From assembly GCA_021815835.1 (NCBI GenBank), contig JAKAZN010000189.1, forward strand, positions 1-5,086: a stretch of DNA of 5,086 nt, in the 5' to 3' direction. Source of the stretch: Pseudomonadota bacterium. Lineage in GTDB: Bacteria; Pseudomonadota; Alphaproteobacteria; Acetobacterales; Acetobacteraceae. Positions 1-5,086 of this stretch are shown here, in pieces. Both the position numbers and the translations under genes were made by a program. Position 1 is the stretch's first letter. Every line of letters begins with the position of its first letter. Below the pieces are notes generated by a model. That model was not told where the DNA came from. It did no database searches and saw nothing but the letters and a program-made list of their open reading frames with translations.

Positions 1-311
1 AAAGCGAGGCCACGCAGGCTGGCATCGCCGCGTCGTTCGAAGGCGTGATGGTAGACCTCATAGATCCCGGCGCCGAGCAGGTAGAAAGCCGGGGTAAGCA
101 CGATGGACGCCAGGATCGGATCGACGCCCAGGCTCGTGTTGGCCGCGTAGGCGCAATAGGAGCCGAGGATGATGAAGGCGGGATGGGCGATATTGGCGAT
201 ATCCAGCATCCCGAAGGAGATCGAGATCCCGATCGTGACGGCGGCGTAGAAACCGCCCAGCAGCACGCCCGAGACGATGGCGTTGCCGAACAAACCCAGC
301 GACAGGTCCAC
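1..311 (-). CDS. livH: Branched-chain amino acid-type ABC transporter permease, LivH family (N-terminal part, cut by the left window edge)
   Basis: This is an inner-membrane permease subunit of a HAAT-type ABC importer, the family that takes up leucine/isoleucine/valine, amides or urea. Only 103 codons are inside the window; full LivH proteins are about 290 residues. The reading begins with a GTG codon (MDLSLGLFGNAIVSG...). It shows a hydrophobic helix with GVLLGGFYAAVTIGISISFG (residues 15-34), the family signature region DIANIAHPAFIILGSY (37-52) where most LivH proteins read INFAHG, and a third hydrophobic stretch around 65-83. The GTG is chosen because a strong Shine-Dalgarno (AGGAGG at 326-321) lies 9 nt upstream and no better in-frame start was found. 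The methyltransferase gene ends 86 bp upstream on the same strand. Partner genes (livM, livG, livF, binding protein) would lie beyond the left edge. The substrate cannot be deduced, so the symbol names the family only. Confidence 0.86.
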   Translation of the reverse strand, partial: MDLSLGLFGNAIVSGVLLGGFYAAVTIGISISFGMLDIANIAHPAFIILGSYCAYAANTSLGVDPILASIVLTPAFYLLGAGIYEVYHHAFERRGDASLRGLA

Positions 312-317
312 GCCGTT

Positions 318-326
318 CTTCCTCCT
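318..326 (-). promoter_or_regulatory. Strong ribosome binding site that fixes the GTG start of the LivH-type permease
   Basis: Read on the minus strand, the sequence is AGGAGGAAG, followed by AACGGC and then GTG. The AGGAGG core is 9 nt from the start codon. It is the best Shine-Dalgarno match seen in the window and decides the start of a gene that lacks an ATG here. A strong site at the first gene of a transporter operon fits high translation of a membrane subunit. Confidence 0.7.
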
Positions 327-397
327 CCGCGGCGTCCGTTGGCCGGCGCCTTGCCGGTGTGGATATCATCGGCCGGGGGTTGGGGATAGGGGGCGCG

Positions 398-3834
<3,437 letters not shown>

Positions 3835-3854
3835 CCGGGTCACGCCGGGGGCTT

Positions 3855-3880
3855 TATGCTCGGTCCCGAACACGGAAGGA
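3855..3880 (+). promoter_or_regulatory. Possible -10 element and ribosome binding site for the serine hydrolase gene
   Basis: The gap after ligA contains TATGCT (3855-3860), a fair -10 match in an otherwise GC-rich stretch, and GGAAGGA (3874-3880), a Shine-Dalgarno ending 11 nt before the ATG at 3892. No clear -35 is seen 16-18 bp upstream of TATGCT. The ribosome binding site supports the ATG at 3892 over the in-frame ATG at 3856, which itself lies inside the -10-like element. The gene may have its own promoter and also receive read-through from ligA. Confidence 0.4.
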
Positions 3881-3891
3881 ACGCCACCGCC

Positions 3892-5052
3892 ATGACCGCG
3901 ATCGACGAAACCCTGCGCGACGCCGTGACCGCGGGCGAGATCCCCGGAATCGTCGCCGCCGCCACCACCGCAAGCGGCACGATCCACGCATTCGCCGCCG
4001 GCAGCGGCGCCGTACCGGATGGGGCGCCGATGGGCATGGACACGGTGTTCCGCATCGCCTCGATGACCAAGGCGATCACCGCCACCGCGGCGATGCAGAT
4101 GGTGGAGCAGGGCAAGCTCGCGCTCGATGCCCCGGCCGGGGAGACCCTGCCCGAGCTTGCCGCGCCGCAGGTCCTGGAGGGGTTCGATGCCGCCGGCCAG
4201 CCCCGCCTCCGCCCCGCCCGCACGCCCATCACCCTGCGCCGCCTGCTCACCCATACCGCCGGGTTCGGCTACGACACCTGGAACGCCGATCTCAACAGAT
4301 ACGCCCGGGTGCGCGAGGTGCCGCCCGCGCGCACCGGCCGGCTGGCCGCGCTCGGGATGCCGCTCAGCTCCGATCCGGGGACGGAATGGCAATACGGCAT
4401 CAATATCGACTGGGCCGGACGGATGGTGGAGAAGGCGAGCGGCCTCGATCTCGAAACCTATTTCCAGCGCCACATCTTCGGCCCCCTGGGCATGACCGAT
4501 TCCGGCTTCGTGATCCGCCCCGACATGGCCGCGCGCCTGGCCAGCGTGCACGCGCGCAAGGATGGCGGGCTGGTGCCGTTGCAGGCCGCGCTCAATCCGC
4601 CACGCGAATTCTATCCCGGCGGCGGCGGGCTTGCCTCCACGCCGCACGACTATCTGCGCTTCCTGCGCATGATGCTGAACGGCGGCGCGCTCGAGGGCGC
4701 GCGGGTGCTCGCGCCTGAGACCGTCGCGCTGATGGGGCAGAACCATATCGGCGCGCTGAACGTGCAAGTGATGCGCAGCGTGCTTCCGGCGATGTCGAAC
4801 GATTTCGAGGCCTTCCCCGGCATGGACAAGAAATGGGGGCTGAGCTTCCTCATCAACACGCAGGATGTGCCCGGCGGGCGCGCGGCGGGCAGCCTTGCCT
4901 GGGCGGGCCTCAACAATACCTATTTCTGGATCGATCCGACATCCGGAATCGCCGGGCTGCTGATGACGCAGGTGCTGCCGTTCGGGGATGCGGCGGTGCT
5001 GCGGCTGCTGGGCGCGTTCGAGCAGGCGATCTATCGCGCGCACCGGCGTTGA
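3892..5052 (+). CDS. Serine hydrolase of the beta-lactamase/class C-like family (family VIII esterase type)
   Basis: This 386-residue protein belongs to the penicillin-binding-protein/beta-lactamase fold of SxxK serine hydrolases. The nucleophile and general base are in SMTK (S57, K60) within VFRIASMTKAITA, the usual class C/EstB context. TPITLRRLLTHTAGFGY (111-127) is the common LLTHTAG block. The second catalytic element is YGIN (Y168, N171). In place of the KTG box of true beta-lactamases it has SLAWAGLNNTYFWIDP (334-349), close to the W-G-G region of family VIII carboxylesterases. GPLGMTDSGF (197-206) and YPGGGGLASTPHDYLRF (241-257) are also family-typical. There is no signal peptide or lipobox, so the product is probably cytosolic, which argues against a role in beta-lactam resistance and for an esterase or amide hydrolase. 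The substrate is unknown. It lies 57 bp after ligA on the same strand with its own ribosome binding site; no functional link to the ligase is evident. Confidence 0.93.
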   Translation: MTAIDETLRDAVTAGEIPGIVAAATTASGTIHAFAAGSGAVPDGAPMGMDTVFRIASMTKAITATAAMQMVEQGKLALDAPAGETLPELAAPQVLEGFDAAGQPRLRPARTPITLRRLLTHTAGFGYDTWNADLNRYARVREVPPARTGRLAALGMPLSSDPGTEWQYGINIDWAGRMVEKASGLDLETYFQRHIFGPLGMTDSGFVIRPDMAARLASVHARKDGGLVPLQAALNPPREFYPGGGGLASTPHDYLRFLRMMLNGGALEGARVLAPETVALMGQNHIGALNVQVMRSVLPAMSNDFEAFPGMDKKWGLSFLINTQDVPGGRAAGSLAWAGLNNTYFWIDPTSGIAGLLMTQVLPFGDAAVLRLLGAFEQAIYRAHRR

Positions 5053-5057
5053 TCCCG

Positions 5058-5081
5058 CTGGGGTTGCCCCCCCTGGGGTTG
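5058..5081. repeat. Short direct repeat CTGGGGTTG, two copies
   Basis: CTGGGGTTG occurs at 5058-5066 and again at 5073-5081, a 15-bp period with a C-rich spacer, just after the hydrolase stop codon. The first copy can also pair as GGGG-TTG-CCCC (5060-5070), a very small hairpin with no T-run after it. The second copy runs into TTGACG (5079-5084), a possible -35 element for a gene beyond the right edge. The role is unknown and chance in GC-rich DNA is possible. Confidence 0.3.
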
Positions 5082-5086
5082 ACGCG

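Noticed and set aside
343..357. Small hairpin CCGGC-GCCTT-GCCGG in the gap between the methyltransferase and the permease gene
   Set aside because: It has only a 5-bp stem and no T-run on either strand. Such stems are common in GC-rich DNA, so it is not supported as a terminator or attenuator.
3856..3891. In-frame N-terminal extension of the hydrolase from the ATG at 3856
   Set aside because: The added 12 residues are not hydrophobic and do not make a signal peptide. The ATG falls within a -10-like TATGCT, while the ATG at 3892 has GGAAGGA upstream.

Overview
The window is GC-rich (roughly 70% by eye). It carries three complete protein genes and one partial one, packed closely and with strong GC bias at third codon positions. 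The gene content (NAD+-dependent DNA ligase, branched-chain amino acid-type ABC permease, beta-lactamase-fold hydrolase, TSPPF-type DNA methyltransferase) and the protein sequences suggest a GC-rich alphaproteobacterium, perhaps of the Rhodospirillales/Acetobacteraceae. That placement is inference from remembered family resemblance, not from a search.

Layout. On the minus strand, bases 1-311 encode the N-terminal third of a LivH-type ABC transporter permease that runs off the left edge. Upstream of it on the same strand, after 86 bp, lies a 419-residue DNA methyltransferase (398-1657). A 104-bp divergent intergenic region (1658-1761) separates the methyltransferase start from ligA. It holds a perfect 9-bp inverted repeat with a 2-bp centre and plausible, weak promoter elements in both directions. 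On the plus strand, ligA (1762-3834, 690 aa) is complete, with its adenylation, OB, zinc-finger, helix-hairpin-helix and BRCT regions. After 57 bp comes a cytosolic SxxK serine hydrolase of the beta-lactamase/family VIII esterase group (3892-5052, 386 aa). The last 34 bases hold only a short direct repeat.

How the genes relate. No obvious multi-gene defence system is visible: the methyltransferase has no restriction endonuclease, specificity subunit or helicase beside it here, so it looks solitary within this view. The two most notable points are its motif order (SAM-binding DPFMGRGTT before catalytic TSPPF, separated by about 185 residues) and the palindrome, which sits where one bound protein could affect both the methyltransferase and ligA promoters. 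LigA is a housekeeping replication/repair enzyme. The permease and hydrolase appear to be unrelated metabolic neighbours. There is no tRNA, rRNA, CRISPR array, insertion sequence or integration signature, and no gene-free stretch longer than 300 bases.
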